Part shown: one piece after another, positions 16,874-24,869 of the stretch
Layout of the letters: each line of letters begins with the position of its first letter
Numbering within the stretch: the first letter of the stretch is position 1
NCBI RefSeq assembly: GCF_003096095.1
Contig: NZ_CP015453.1
Coordinates: 186,001-250,000, forward strand
From: Dietzia psychralcaliphila
GTDB taxonomy: Bacteria > Actinomycetota > Actinomycetes > Mycobacteriales > Mycobacteriaceae
DNA: 64,000 bases
Reading direction: 5' to 3'
Program-made: the position numbers and the translations under genes
Notes under the pieces: generated by a model
The model's database searches: none
Seen by the model: the letters and a program-made list of their open reading frames with translations, nothing else
What the model was told of the DNA's origin: nothing

Positions 16874-19149
16874 CAGGCCACCTCTCCCTCGGTCAGTGCC
16901 GGGTTGCGACGGGCGGGGGCCGTGCGAGCGCGGACGGTGTCGGTCAGTCCCTCGGCCGTCACCTCGCCCAGCGGGATGTGTTCGGCGCCCAGGTGGGTGG
17001 CCAGCTCGGAGGCCAGGCCCATGCGGAACCGGCCGCTCTCGCAGTCCACCACCACCGACGCCACGCCGTGGGAGGCCAGCCCGGCCGCCGCGGCGCGGGA
17101 CCGGGCGAGGGCGTCCGGGCCGTGGGTGGCGCGGCCGTCGGTGACGACGACGACGAGCGGTCGTCGCTGCGGATCGCGGACCCTCTCGATGCGCAGGACC
17201 TCGGCGACGGTGAGCAGCCCCTCCGCCAGTGGGGTGCGGCCCCCGGCGGGCAGTTCGGCCAGGCGGGCGGCGGCCACGTCCACCGACGAGGTGGGCGGCA
17301 GGGCGACCTGCGCGCCGGACCCGCGGAAGGTCACCAGTCCCACCTTGTCGCGGCGGCGGTAGGCGTCCAGCAGCAGGGAGAGGATGGCCGTCTTGACCTG
17401 CTCCATGCGGGTGCGCGCGGCCATCGATCCCGAGGCGTCCACGCAGAACAGCACCAGGTTGGCCTCCCGGCCCTCGCGGACCGCCGAGCGCAGGTCGCGG
17501 GCGGACAGGAGCAGCCGCCCGCCGTCGCGGCCCGAGTGGCGCCCGCGCGCGGCCTGCTGGGGCGCGGCCGCGCGGATGGTGGCGGGCAGGTGCACGTCGG
17601 AGCCGGTGAACCCGGCCGAGCCCGTGCGACGGCCGGTGGTCGTGATGGCCCGGGACCGGCGGCCGGAGACGCCGTTGCCGGTCCCGGCGACGGTCAGCAG
17701 CCGCGTACGGTATGGCGCCGAGGCAGCCGTGACCGTCCCCGGATCGGTCGAGCCGCCCGGCCGGCCGTTCTCACCGGCGTCGTGGTCCTCCTGCCGCGGG
17801 TCGCCGGTGACGGTGCCAGAGTCAGTGCCGGCGTCAGTGCCGTCGCGTGACTCCGGCCCCGGCCCGTCCTCGCCCGCGTCTGACTCAGGGCTCTGGCGGC
17901 TGTCCGGGTGGTGGTTCTCGTGCTCGGCGGAGGCGGGGGTGTTCTCCCCGGTCGAGTGCTGCCGGGCATCGGTGTTACCGGCGTCGTCGGTGTCCTCGGC
18001 GGATGCGCCGGACTGCGGGTCCTGCTGGCCGGTCGGGGAGTCGCTCGTGTTGTCGTCGTCGTTCTTATCGTTGTCGCCGGGGTTGCCGTCGTCTCCCGGG
18101 CCGCCCGTGCCGGGGCCGTCGTCCCGCGGATCGGGCTCGTCGTCGTCCCCCAGGAGGCGGTCGAGGAGCTCTTCGTCGAGGCCGGGGGCGTCGAACGGGG
18201 CGCGGCGCCGACGGTGGGGGAGCGCCATGCGTGCGGCCACGCGGATGTCGGCGCGGGTGATGCGGGTCCGGCCCTCCCAGGCGGCGTGGGCGGCGGCCGT
18301 GCGGGCGGTGACGATGTCCGCGCGCATGCCGTCGACGTCGAAGCCGGCGCAGACGGTCGCGATCGTGGTGAGCGCCCAGTCGGTGAGCTCGATGCCACCC
18401 ACACGGTCACGGGCGGCGACGATCCGCTCGCGCAGGGCGAGTTCATCTGCCGCGAAGGTGGCGGAGAAGTCCTCCGGGTGGGAGTCGAAGGCGATCCGGC
18501 GGCGGATCACCTCGGCCCGCAGCGCCGCCTCGCGCGGAGCGGACACCTCCACGGTGAGTCCGAAGCGATCGAGCAGCTGGGGCCGGAGCTCGCCCTCCTC
18601 GGGGTTCATGGTGCCGATCAGGACGAAGCGGGCGGCGTGCTCCACCGACACCCCGTCCCGCTCCACGGTCACCCGGCCCATGGCGGCGGCGTCGAGGAGC
18701 TGGTCCACCACGTGGTCGTGGAGCAGGTTGACCTCGTCCACGTAGAGCAGCCCGCGGTGCGCGCGGGCCAGCAGGCCGGGTTCGAACGCGGTGACGCCCT
18801 CGCTCAGGGCCTTCTCCAGGTGCAGCGACCCGGCGATGCGGTCCTCCGTCGCGCCGATCGGCAGCTCCACCAGCCGGACCGGCCGGTGCTCGGTGGGTGC
18901 GTCATGGGGAATCGGGCCGTCGGGGGTGTAGGTGCCGCGGTCGTCCGGGGCGCTGGAGAACCTGTCGCCGGCCACGACCTCGATCTGCGGCAGGATCCCG
19001 GCGAGGGCGCGGACCATCGTGGACTTGGCGGTGCCCTTTTCGCCGCGGATCAACACGCCGCCCACTGTTGGTGAGACCGCGTTCAGTAGGAGGGCCAGCG
19101 CCATGTCGTCGGAACCGACGACAGCGCTGAAGGGGTAGTGCAGTGGCAT
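16873..19149 (-). CDS. ChlI/ChlD-fused AAA+ chelatase, probable CobN partner
   Basis: 758-aa fusion of an AAA+ ATPase and a von Willebrand A domain, related to magnesium chelatase subunits I and D. The N-terminal half (about 1-340) has Walker A RGEKGTAKST, the Walker B-like LLYVDEVNLL and the sensor GTMNPEEGELR. A long acidic, Ser/Asp/Gly-rich linker follows (about 345-500). The C-terminal VWA domain has the MIDAS motif CVDASGSM and later VVVTDGRATHG. No porphyrin-type H subunit is nearby, but CobN is, and actinobacteria commonly use such a protein in place of CobS/CobT for cobalt insertion. First gene behind the B12 riboswitch. Confidence 0.9.
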   Translation of the reverse strand: MPLHYPFSAVVGSDDMALALLLNAVSPTVGGVLIRGEKGTAKSTMVRALAGILPQIEVVAGDRFSSAPDDRGTYTPDGPIPHDAPTEHRPVRLVELPIGATEDRIAGSLHLEKALSEGVTAFEPGLLARAHRGLLYVDEVNLLHDHVVDQLLDAAAMGRVTVERDGVSVEHAARFVLIGTMNPEEGELRPQLLDRFGLTVEVSAPREAALRAEVIRRRIAFDSHPEDFSATFAADELALRERIVAARDRVGGIELTDWALTTIATVCAGFDVDGMRADIVTARTAAAHAAWEGRTRITRADIRVAARMALPHRRRRAPFDAPGLDEELLDRLLGDDDEPDPRDDGPGTGGPGDDGNPGDNDKNDDDNTSDSPTGQQDPQSGASAEDTDDAGNTDARQHSTGENTPASAEHENHHPDSRQSPESDAGEDGPGPESRDGTDAGTDSGTVTGDPRQEDHDAGENGRPGGSTDPGTVTAASAPYRTRLLTVAGTGNGVSGRRSRAITTTGRRTGSAGFTGSDVHLPATIRAAAPQQAARGRHSGRDGGRLLLSARDLRSAVREGREANLVLFCVDASGSMAARTRMEQVKTAILSLLLDAYRRRDKVGLVTFRGSGAQVALPPTSSVDVAAARLAELPAGGRTPLAEGLLTVAEVLRIERVRDPQRRPLVVVVTDGRATHGPDALARSRAAAAGLASHGVASVVVDCESGRFRMGLASELATHLGAEHIPLGEVTAEGLTDTVRARTAPARRNPALTEGEVA

Positions 19150-19181
19150 GGGGGCTCCCGCTCTCGTCTGCCAGGCTGGTC

Positions 19182-19347
19182 AGCGCGAGGCCGGTCTCCG
19201 GACTTCCCGGCTCATCTCGGGCGTTCGCGCTGGGCGCGATCGCCTGAGAGGCCGGGTTACCGTAGCGGGCCCTGTGCCGGATTCTCACCGGCTTCCCTGA
19301 TTCTCCCCTCCGACCTGCCTGGGGCGGGTCGTGGGGCACCTCGTGCT
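19182..19347 (-). promoter_or_regulatory. Cobalamin riboswitch upstream of the chelatase-cobO-cobB operon
   Basis: On the reverse strand the core reads GGGAAGCCGGTGAGAATCC followed by CCCGCTACGGTAACC, then AAGTCCGGAGACCGGCC, matching the B12 aptamer consensus in order. P1 pairs AGCACGAGG (19347-19339) with CCTCGCGCT (19190-19182) with one mismatch. It ends 33 nt before the chelatase ATG, so control is likely at translation initiation or by early termination. Confidence 0.93.
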
Positions 19348-19433
19348 GTTGGGATGAAGTTGTTGGTCCTGGCCGAGGCTACCCAGTGTCCTCGCGGTCC
19401 GGGCGGCCGGGCTCGACGGTAGGGTTCCGCGTC

Positions 19434-20714
19434 ATGAACGCACAGGTGGTGGTCGTCGGCATCGGCGGTGACGGCTGGGCGGGGCTCGACGAGATGCGCC
19501 GCAGCGCCGTCCTGGGCGCCGACGTCCTGCTGGGCGGGGAGCGTCACCTGGCGATGGTTCCGGCCGAGGTGACCGCCGAACGGGAGCCGTGGCCGCGGCC
19601 GATGCGTTCCGGGTTGTCCGAGGTTCTGGAGCGCTACGACGGACGGTCGATCGTGGCCCTGGCCTCGGGTGACCCGCTGGTGGCCGGGGTGGCCACGACG
19701 TTGCTCGACCTGCTCGGCTCCGATTCTGTGGAGGTGCTGCCAGCGGTGTCGTCGGTCGCGCTGGCCCGGGCCCGGATGCGGTGGCCCGCCGAGACGGTGG
19801 CGGTATTGCGCGACCACCGCGTGCTCGTGCGCGAACTGGCCCCGGGGCGGCGGCTGTTGGTGTTGAGCGCCGACCGGCGCACTCCCGGGCACGTCGCGGG
19901 GGTGCTGGCCGCGGCCGGTTTCGGACGGAGCACCATGACCGTCCTCTCCGAGCTGGGGAGTCCCGCCGAGGCCCGGACGAGCTGCCTCGCCGACGAGTGG
20001 CCGGCCGGCGGGGAGGCGCCGCAGCTCCACGTCCTGGCCGTGGAATGTGTGGCGGGGCCCGCCGCGCGCCCGCTCGGGTTCGTTCCCGGCCTGCCCGACG
20101 ACGCCTTCGAGAACGACGGCCAACTCACCCGCCGCGACCTGCGCGCCTCGGCCCTCTCGCGGCTCGCCCCCGCCCCCGGGGAACTGTTGTGGGACGTGGG
20201 GGCCGGCGCCGGAGCGGTGGGCATCGAGTGGATGCGTGCGCACCCGTCCTGCCGAACTATTGCTGTAGAGGCGGACTTGGAGCGGGCGGCGCGGGTGGGG
20301 CGCAACGCGGAGCGCCTGGGGGTGCCGTCGCTGGAGGTCGTCCGCGGCCGGGCACCGCAGGCTCTCGAGGGGCTGCCGCAGCCCGATGCGGTGTTCGTGG
20401 GCGGCGGCGGCACCGCGCCCGGTCTGCTGCGGCAGTGCTGGGAGGCGCTGCGTCCCGGTGGCAGGCTGGTGGCCCACGCGGTGACGATCGAGACGGAGCG
20501 GGTGTTGATCGATGCCCGCGCGGAGTTCGGCGGCGAGCTCGCACGGTTCCACGTGGAACACGCCGACTCGATCGGCACGTTCACCGGCTGGGCTCCGGCG
20601 CGGGCCGTGGTCCAGTGGTGCGCGATCAAGCCCTTCGCTGCTGTGGCGGATTCCGCCGCTGCGGCTGATTCTGCCGATGCGGCCGATTCCTGGGAGACAG
20701 GGGAGACCTCGTGA
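19434..20714 (+). CDS. cobL: Precorrin-6Y methyltransferase (decarboxylating) CobL
   Basis: 426-aa bifunctional enzyme that methylates C5 and C15 and decarboxylates the acetate side chain at C12. The N-terminal CbiE-like half has VVVVGIGGDGWAGLDE and VALASGDPLVAGV; the C-terminal CbiT-like half has the SAM motif LLWDVGAGAGAVGIEW and AVFVGGGGT. ATG 19434 begins the conserved sequence. The divergent neighbour carries the B12 riboswitch, but none is seen on this strand. Its stop overlaps cobM. Confidence 0.95.
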   Translation: MNAQVVVVGIGGDGWAGLDEMRRSAVLGADVLLGGERHLAMVPAEVTAEREPWPRPMRSGLSEVLERYDGRSIVALASGDPLVAGVATTLLDLLGSDSVEVLPAVSSVALARARMRWPAETVAVLRDHRVLVRELAPGRRLLVLSADRRTPGHVAGVLAAAGFGRSTMTVLSELGSPAEARTSCLADEWPAGGEAPQLHVLAVECVAGPAARPLGFVPGLPDDAFENDGQLTRRDLRASALSRLAPAPGELLWDVGAGAGAVGIEWMRAHPSCRTIAVEADLERAARVGRNAERLGVPSLEVVRGRAPQALEGLPQPDAVFVGGGGTAPGLLRQCWEALRPGGRLVAHAVTIETERVLIDARAEFGGELARFHVEHADSIGTFTGWAPARAVVQWCAIKPFAAVADSAAAADSADAADSWETGETS

Positions 20715-21478
20715 CCGTTCACTTCGTGGGTGCCGGCCCCGGCGCCGCTGACCTGCTCACGCTGCGTGCAGCCGCGGCTCTGGCCGCGGCGGACGTCTGC
20801 TTGTACGCGGGCACCTATCTGGACGACGGCGTGCTCGACCACTGCCGACCGGACGCGCGGGTGGTGGACACCCAGCACCTGGACCTGGACGGGATCATCG
20901 CGGCGATCGTCGCCGCCCACGCCGAGGGGCTCGAGGTGGTGCGGCTGTGCTCGGGTGACCCGTCGCTGTACTCCGCGCTCGCCGAGCAGACCCGTCGCCT
21001 CGATGCAGCGGGCGTTCCCTGGGACGTGGTGCCCGGCGTCCCCGCCTACGCGGCGGCTGCCGCGGAGCTGGGGGTGGAGCTGACGGTTCCCGAGGTGGTG
21101 CAGTCGGTGGTCCTCACCCGGGTCCAGGCCCGGTCGACGGCGATGCCGTCGACGGAGTCGCTCGAGAACTTCGCCGCCACCGGGGCGACGCTGGTGCTGC
21201 ACCTGGCGATCACCCGGATCCGCGAGCTGGCCGATCGGCTGGTCCCCACCCATGGCGCGGATTGCCCGGTGGCCGTGGTGGCCAACGCGAGCCGGCCGCA
21301 CCGTGTTGAGCTGCGCGGGACTCTCGCCGACATCGCCGATGCGGTCGAGTCCGCCGGCCTGCGCCAGGCCGCGGTGATCCTGGTGGGCCGGGCGCTGGTC
21401 CGGCCGGGGGAAGCGGAGTCCTGGTTGTACGCCTCGGATCCGGAAAGGGAGTCGAAGCGGCGGCGGGTGGCGGGGTAG
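20711..21478 (+). CDS. cobM: Precorrin-4 C11-methyltransferase CobM
   Basis: 255-aa SAM-dependent methyltransferase of the precorrin/siroheme family. It opens with VHFVGAGPGAADLLTLR, carries VRLCSGDPSLYSAL and VVPGVPAYAAAAAELG, all CobM/CbiF signatures. GTG 20711 overlaps the cobL stop (GTGA), so the pair is translationally coupled. Confidence 0.95.
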   Translation: MTVHFVGAGPGAADLLTLRAAAALAAADVCLYAGTYLDDGVLDHCRPDARVVDTQHLDLDGIIAAIVAAHAEGLEVVRLCSGDPSLYSALAEQTRRLDAAGVPWDVVPGVPAYAAAAAELGVELTVPEVVQSVVLTRVQARSTAMPSTESLENFAATGATLVLHLAITRIRELADRLVPTHGADCPVAVVANASRPHRVELRGTLADIADAVESAGLRQAAVILVGRALVRPGEAESWLYASDPERESKRRRVAG

Positions 21479-21721
21479 CTCGGAGGAGTTCAGGCTCGGA
21501 CTTGGCCGATACGCTGAACAGGGCTTTTGGCGTCGTCAAACGCCATCGGCACGGACGCAGATTGGTCAAGTAGCGCTGTGCGGTGTTCTGCAGGAAAAGG
21601 GGGGCGGGTGCTGGCGGGCACGAGCCCTCATCCGGACATCAAAGCTAGCGCCGGATGCGGCCGCTACGACTCACCCGACCTCGACAAGCGCGAGAGGTGG
21701 ACAACCACGGAAAATGTGGCG

Positions 21722-22093
21722 CTACATCCACTTGACCCCATGGACCTCGTACTCGAGCACGCGGTACTCGAGCATCCGGCGGACAAGATCGACGGGCACG
21801 GCGGTGCCATACGGCAATGCGACGGTTCCCTTGCCTGTGTGAAAGCCGGTGAGGTCGTCGGCGAAAGCCGCACGTGTGCTGGGTGTGAATGCCAAGCTGG
21901 CGTGCTTGGCATGGCCGCTGAACATAAACAAGATGACGCCATCGGTGTGCACGTAGGCCGGATGTCTCCATTTGAGCTGCTCGCCAGCAGTCGGCGCGGC
22001 GGCCCGACAAAGCTCGCGAATCGCGCTGAGTTGTCGCTGCGCCGGCGGGGGGAACGCCTCGACATATTCATCAATGGTCGTCGGCTTCGTCAT
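21722..22093 (-). CDS. DUF1801 (YdhG-like) small protein
   Basis: 123-aa cytosolic protein opening MTKPTTIDEYVEAFPP with later EQLKWRHPAYVHTDGVILFMF and HKASLAF-like segments, typical of the DUF1801/YdhG fold sometimes described as iron-chaperone-like. The function of the family is not established. It sits alone, convergent with cobM across a 243-bp stretch (21479-21721) in which I see no gene, and divergent from the DsbA-family gene. Confidence 0.8.
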   Translation of the reverse strand: MTKPTTIDEYVEAFPPPAQRQLSAIRELCRAAAPTAGEQLKWRHPAYVHTDGVILFMFSGHAKHASLAFTPSTRAAFADDLTGFHTGKGTVALPYGTAVPVDLVRRMLEYRVLEYEVHGVKWM

Positions 22094-22305
22094 ATCGTCA
22101 GCATGCCACTGGTTACTCCAGAGTCGCTGTTTCCAGAATTGGGGTATCGAGCGGCTGAAGAGCGCCGAGCGAGAGCGCTAAGCCGCTCTACCGGAGTTCC
22201 TGTACCACTGCAGTTCTCACCGAGGCCATACCGAACTCGACGGCGCCTCACCCGCCAACCGCGTTCCCAGCCTCCGTGAAAAGGACACCTGGCTAGGGTG
22301 GGCGT

Positions 22306-23043
22306 ATGGACGCCGACATCAACTTCTATTTTGACCCGGTGTGCCCCTTCGCCTGGATGACCAGCAAGTGGGTGCGTCAGGTGCAGGCGCAGCGCGACTA
22401 CACCGTCGACTGGCGGTTCATCTCGTTGCGCCTGGTCAACGCAGAGGTCGACTACGACGCGCACTTCCCGCCTGAGTACGAAGCCGGCCATACCGCCGGG
22501 CTGCGGCTCCTGAGAGTGGCGGCGCGTGCGCGAGCTGAGCATGGCCGGGCGGCGATGGGGCCGTTGTACGCCGCCTTCGGGGCGCACATCTTCGACACCG
22601 CTCCGGGCGCCGGCGACGACCGCAGCGAAGGCGAGGTGCGTGAGCGGCGGGGGACTCCCGAGTTCGCCGAGTTGATCCTCGCCGACGCTGGCCTGCCGAT
22701 CGAGCTGGCTGACGCCCTCGATGACGAGTCGTGGGACGCCGAGATCCGCCGGGAGACCGACGAGGCGCTCTCGCTGACGGGCAAGGACGTGGGCACGCCC
22801 ATCATCCATTTCGAGCCACCGACCGGCGTCGCCTTCTTCGGGCCCGTGATCAGCCGGCTGCCACATGGGGACTCGGCGGTTGAGTTGTGGGACCACGTGG
22901 TCGGGCTGGCCCGTTTCCCGGGGTTTGCCGAGCTCAAGCGCAGCCTGCGTGAGCTGCCACAGCTGGCCGCGCTCGGAGTCGACGCCGACACGGTCGGCAC
23001 GCAAGAGGACTGGCACGGCGGCAGCCGGCGGCAGAAGAAGTGA
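22306..23043 (+). CDS. DsbA-family thiol oxidoreductase (mycothiol-dependent nitroreductase-like)
   Basis: 245-aa thioredoxin-fold protein similar in layout to actinobacterial mycothiol-dependent nitroreductase Rv2466c: an N-terminal INFYFDPVCPFAW strand-motif, a long helical insertion and a C-terminal TPIIHFEPP with the cis-Pro. The usual CXXC motif is CPFA here, so only the first Cys remains and a monothiol mechanism (mixed disulfide with mycothiol) is implied. No signal peptide, so cytosolic. The SRPBCC gene follows after 22 bp. Confidence 0.8.
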   Translation: MDADINFYFDPVCPFAWMTSKWVRQVQAQRDYTVDWRFISLRLVNAEVDYDAHFPPEYEAGHTAGLRLLRVAARARAEHGRAAMGPLYAAFGAHIFDTAPGAGDDRSEGEVRERRGTPEFAELILADAGLPIELADALDDESWDAEIRRETDEALSLTGKDVGTPIIHFEPPTGVAFFGPVISRLPHGDSAVELWDHVVGLARFPGFAELKRSLRELPQLAALGVDADTVGTQEDWHGGSRRQKK

Positions 23044-23065
23044 CCCTGTTGAGGAGGGTGGAGAC

Positions 23066-23569
23066 ATGAGCGGAACCAGCATTCGCAGTCACCGGGAGTC
23101 CGTCACTGTCGAGGCGCCGGCCGAGACGCTCTACGACGTGGTCTCCGACATCACCCGTACCGGCGAGTGGAGTCCGGTCTGCACCTCGTGCTGGTGGGAC
23201 GACGAGGACGAGGCCGGTCAGGTCGGTGCCTGGTTCACCGGGCGCAACGAGCTCCCGCACCGGACGTGGGAGACCCGGTCGGTGGTGGTAGCGGCCGAGC
23301 ATGGGCGCGAGTTCGCCTGGGTCGTGGGCGGCAGCTTCGTCCGTTGGGGGTTCACTCTCGCCCCTGCGCCGACAGGGACGATGCTCACCGAGTCCTGGGA
23401 GTTCTTGCCCGGCGGGATCGCCATGTTCGAGGAGAAGTTCGGCGACCGGGCGCCCACTGAGATCGCCGACCGCACGCAGCAGGCCCTCGACGGCATCCCG
23501 AAGACGCTCGGCGCGATCAAACAGATCGCCGAGTCGTCCACCGGCGCAGGGGGGCCGGCCCGACCATGA
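23066..23569 (+). CDS. SRPBCC (START-like) family protein
   Basis: 167-aa polyketide-cyclase/START-fold protein. It shows the family's N-terminal SVTVEAPAETLYDVVSDITRTGEWSP strand-helix pair (positions 14-39 region) and WGFTLAPAPTGTMLTESWEF. These proteins bind a hydrophobic ligand in a helix-grip cavity; the ligand is unknown. ATG 23066 follows GGAGGGTGGAG. Probably co-transcribed with the DsbA-family gene. Confidence 0.82.
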   Translation: MSGTSIRSHRESVTVEAPAETLYDVVSDITRTGEWSPVCTSCWWDDEDEAGQVGAWFTGRNELPHRTWETRSVVVAAEHGREFAWVVGGSFVRWGFTLAPAPTGTMLTESWEFLPGGIAMFEEKFGDRAPTEIADRTQQALDGIPKTLGAIKQIAESSTGAGGPARP

Positions 23570-23743
23570 CGGGCCACTCCGCACCGGGCGGGACGGCATG
23601 GGACGGGTTGACCGCGATCTATTGCTGCGCTGACTATCGAGGTGCTTGAAGAGGCTCGAATTCGCGTGCCTCCCACTCCGTATCGTCGGATGGCCGACTC
23701 GCACATTCTGAAGTCTGACTCCGGAGCCCGACCCGTACCTCAA

Positions 23744-24610
23744 CTACGCGCGCTCGATCGGGAACCAGAGTTCGCAGGTCGCCGTACTGAAGTCCGAGGC
23801 GCGGTCGAGTACCGACACGATTGATGGACCGGGGCGCAACCTCCACGGATTGGAGGGGAACCACTCCGTTGCGGAGGCTGCGTACGCCTCTTGCAGGGCC
23901 GCCGGATGCGGCCCGGAGGTACGGAAAACCACCCACTCCCCAGCGGCCGAGTCGATCACGTCGAGGTCGTCGGGAACGTCGGCGTCGGCGTCGACCGCCA
24001 CGCCGTGTAGGTAGGTCAGTTCACTGCCCTCCACGTAGTCCGAATCGACATCGGCGCTGACCTGCAGCAGCCCCGAAGGTTCAGTGCCGCTGAGCTGCTT
24101 CAGGCGATCGTGCTCGGCGGCGGGCAGAGAAGCGATATGCCGCTCGATGTGCGCGTTGACGCCCTCGTGGCTCAGTGGCACCCGGGTGGCGTGGCCGATC
24201 AGGCGAATAGCGTGGTGAGTGAGGATTCGGGCATCCATGGGGACGCTCCCTTCGACGGTCAGGCGGAACCTGAGTTGCGGTTGGCTGCGAAGGGGGCCGC
24301 CATGACGTCGTACGTCACCATGGCTCACGCCGTGCACGGCACGGAATGCTCGACCGAAGGCCTCGGTGGAGCCATACCCGTACCGCACTGCGATCGTCAG
24401 CAGGTCTTCGTCACCGACCACGTCGGACGCAGCGACTGTCATGCGTCGACGCCGGACGTACTCCGACACCGGCATCCCAGCGAGGGACGAGAACATCCGG
24501 CGGGCGTGATAGCCGGTCGTCCCCCTCTCGCGGGCGATCGCATCGACGTCAAGCTCATCGCCGAGGTGTCGTTCGATCTCGTCGACGAGGCGGTTCAGAA
24601 ACTCGATCAT
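23744..24610 (-). CDS. AraC-family regulator with GyrI-like effector domain
   Basis: 288-aa regulator. The N-terminal AraC helix-turn-helix pair covers about residues 1-105 (ARERGTTGYHARRMFSSLAG and YGYGSTEAFGRAFRAVHG). The C-terminal part (about 120-288) resembles the GyrI/AraC effector-binding fold of Rob/SoxS-like drug sensors. ATG 24610 has GAAGGGAGC upstream; a further in-frame start at 24631 is less favoured. A 27-bp palindrome lies 55 bp upstream. Target genes are not evident. Confidence 0.85.
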   Translation of the reverse strand: MIEFLNRLVDEIERHLGDELDVDAIARERGTTGYHARRMFSSLAGMPVSEYVRRRRMTVAASDVVGDEDLLTIAVRYGYGSTEAFGRAFRAVHGVSHGDVRRHGGPLRSQPQLRFRLTVEGSVPMDARILTHHAIRLIGHATRVPLSHEGVNAHIERHIASLPAAEHDRLKQLSGTEPSGLLQVSADVDSDYVEGSELTYLHGVAVDADADVPDDLDVIDSAAGEWVVFRTSGPHPAALQEAYAASATEWFPSNPWRLRPGPSIVSVLDRASDFSTATCELWFPIERA

Positions 24611-24664
24611 GGTCGCTCCCTTCACGATCAACTCTCGTCGGTCAGCGACCTGCGCGCCCGACTA

Positions 24665-24691
24665 CTCCGGTCCGATTCAATCGGACCGGAG
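24665..24691. promoter_or_regulatory. 27-bp perfect palindrome between pnkp and the AraC gene
   Basis: Two 13-bp arms, CTCCGGTCCGATT and AATCGGACCGGAG, flank a single central C. It is downstream of pnkp and upstream of the araC-type gene on the same strand. It could be the terminator of the hen1-pnkp transcript (no T-tract follows) or a dyad operator for the regulator. Confidence 0.6.
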
Positions 24692-24869
24692 GCAGCGCGG
24701 AGAGGCACCCGCACGAAGGTGCTGCCAAGTAACCGTGGTCTTCAGCTGGGCCGGAGCACCCGCCCCGGATCGCGGTCGCCCGTCATACCCCGCCTATCCG
24801 GTACCAGAACGAATCGGCGCGAGGTAGAACGTGCTGCGGCATCCCTGGCCGGGTTCCCTGCGCACAAAC

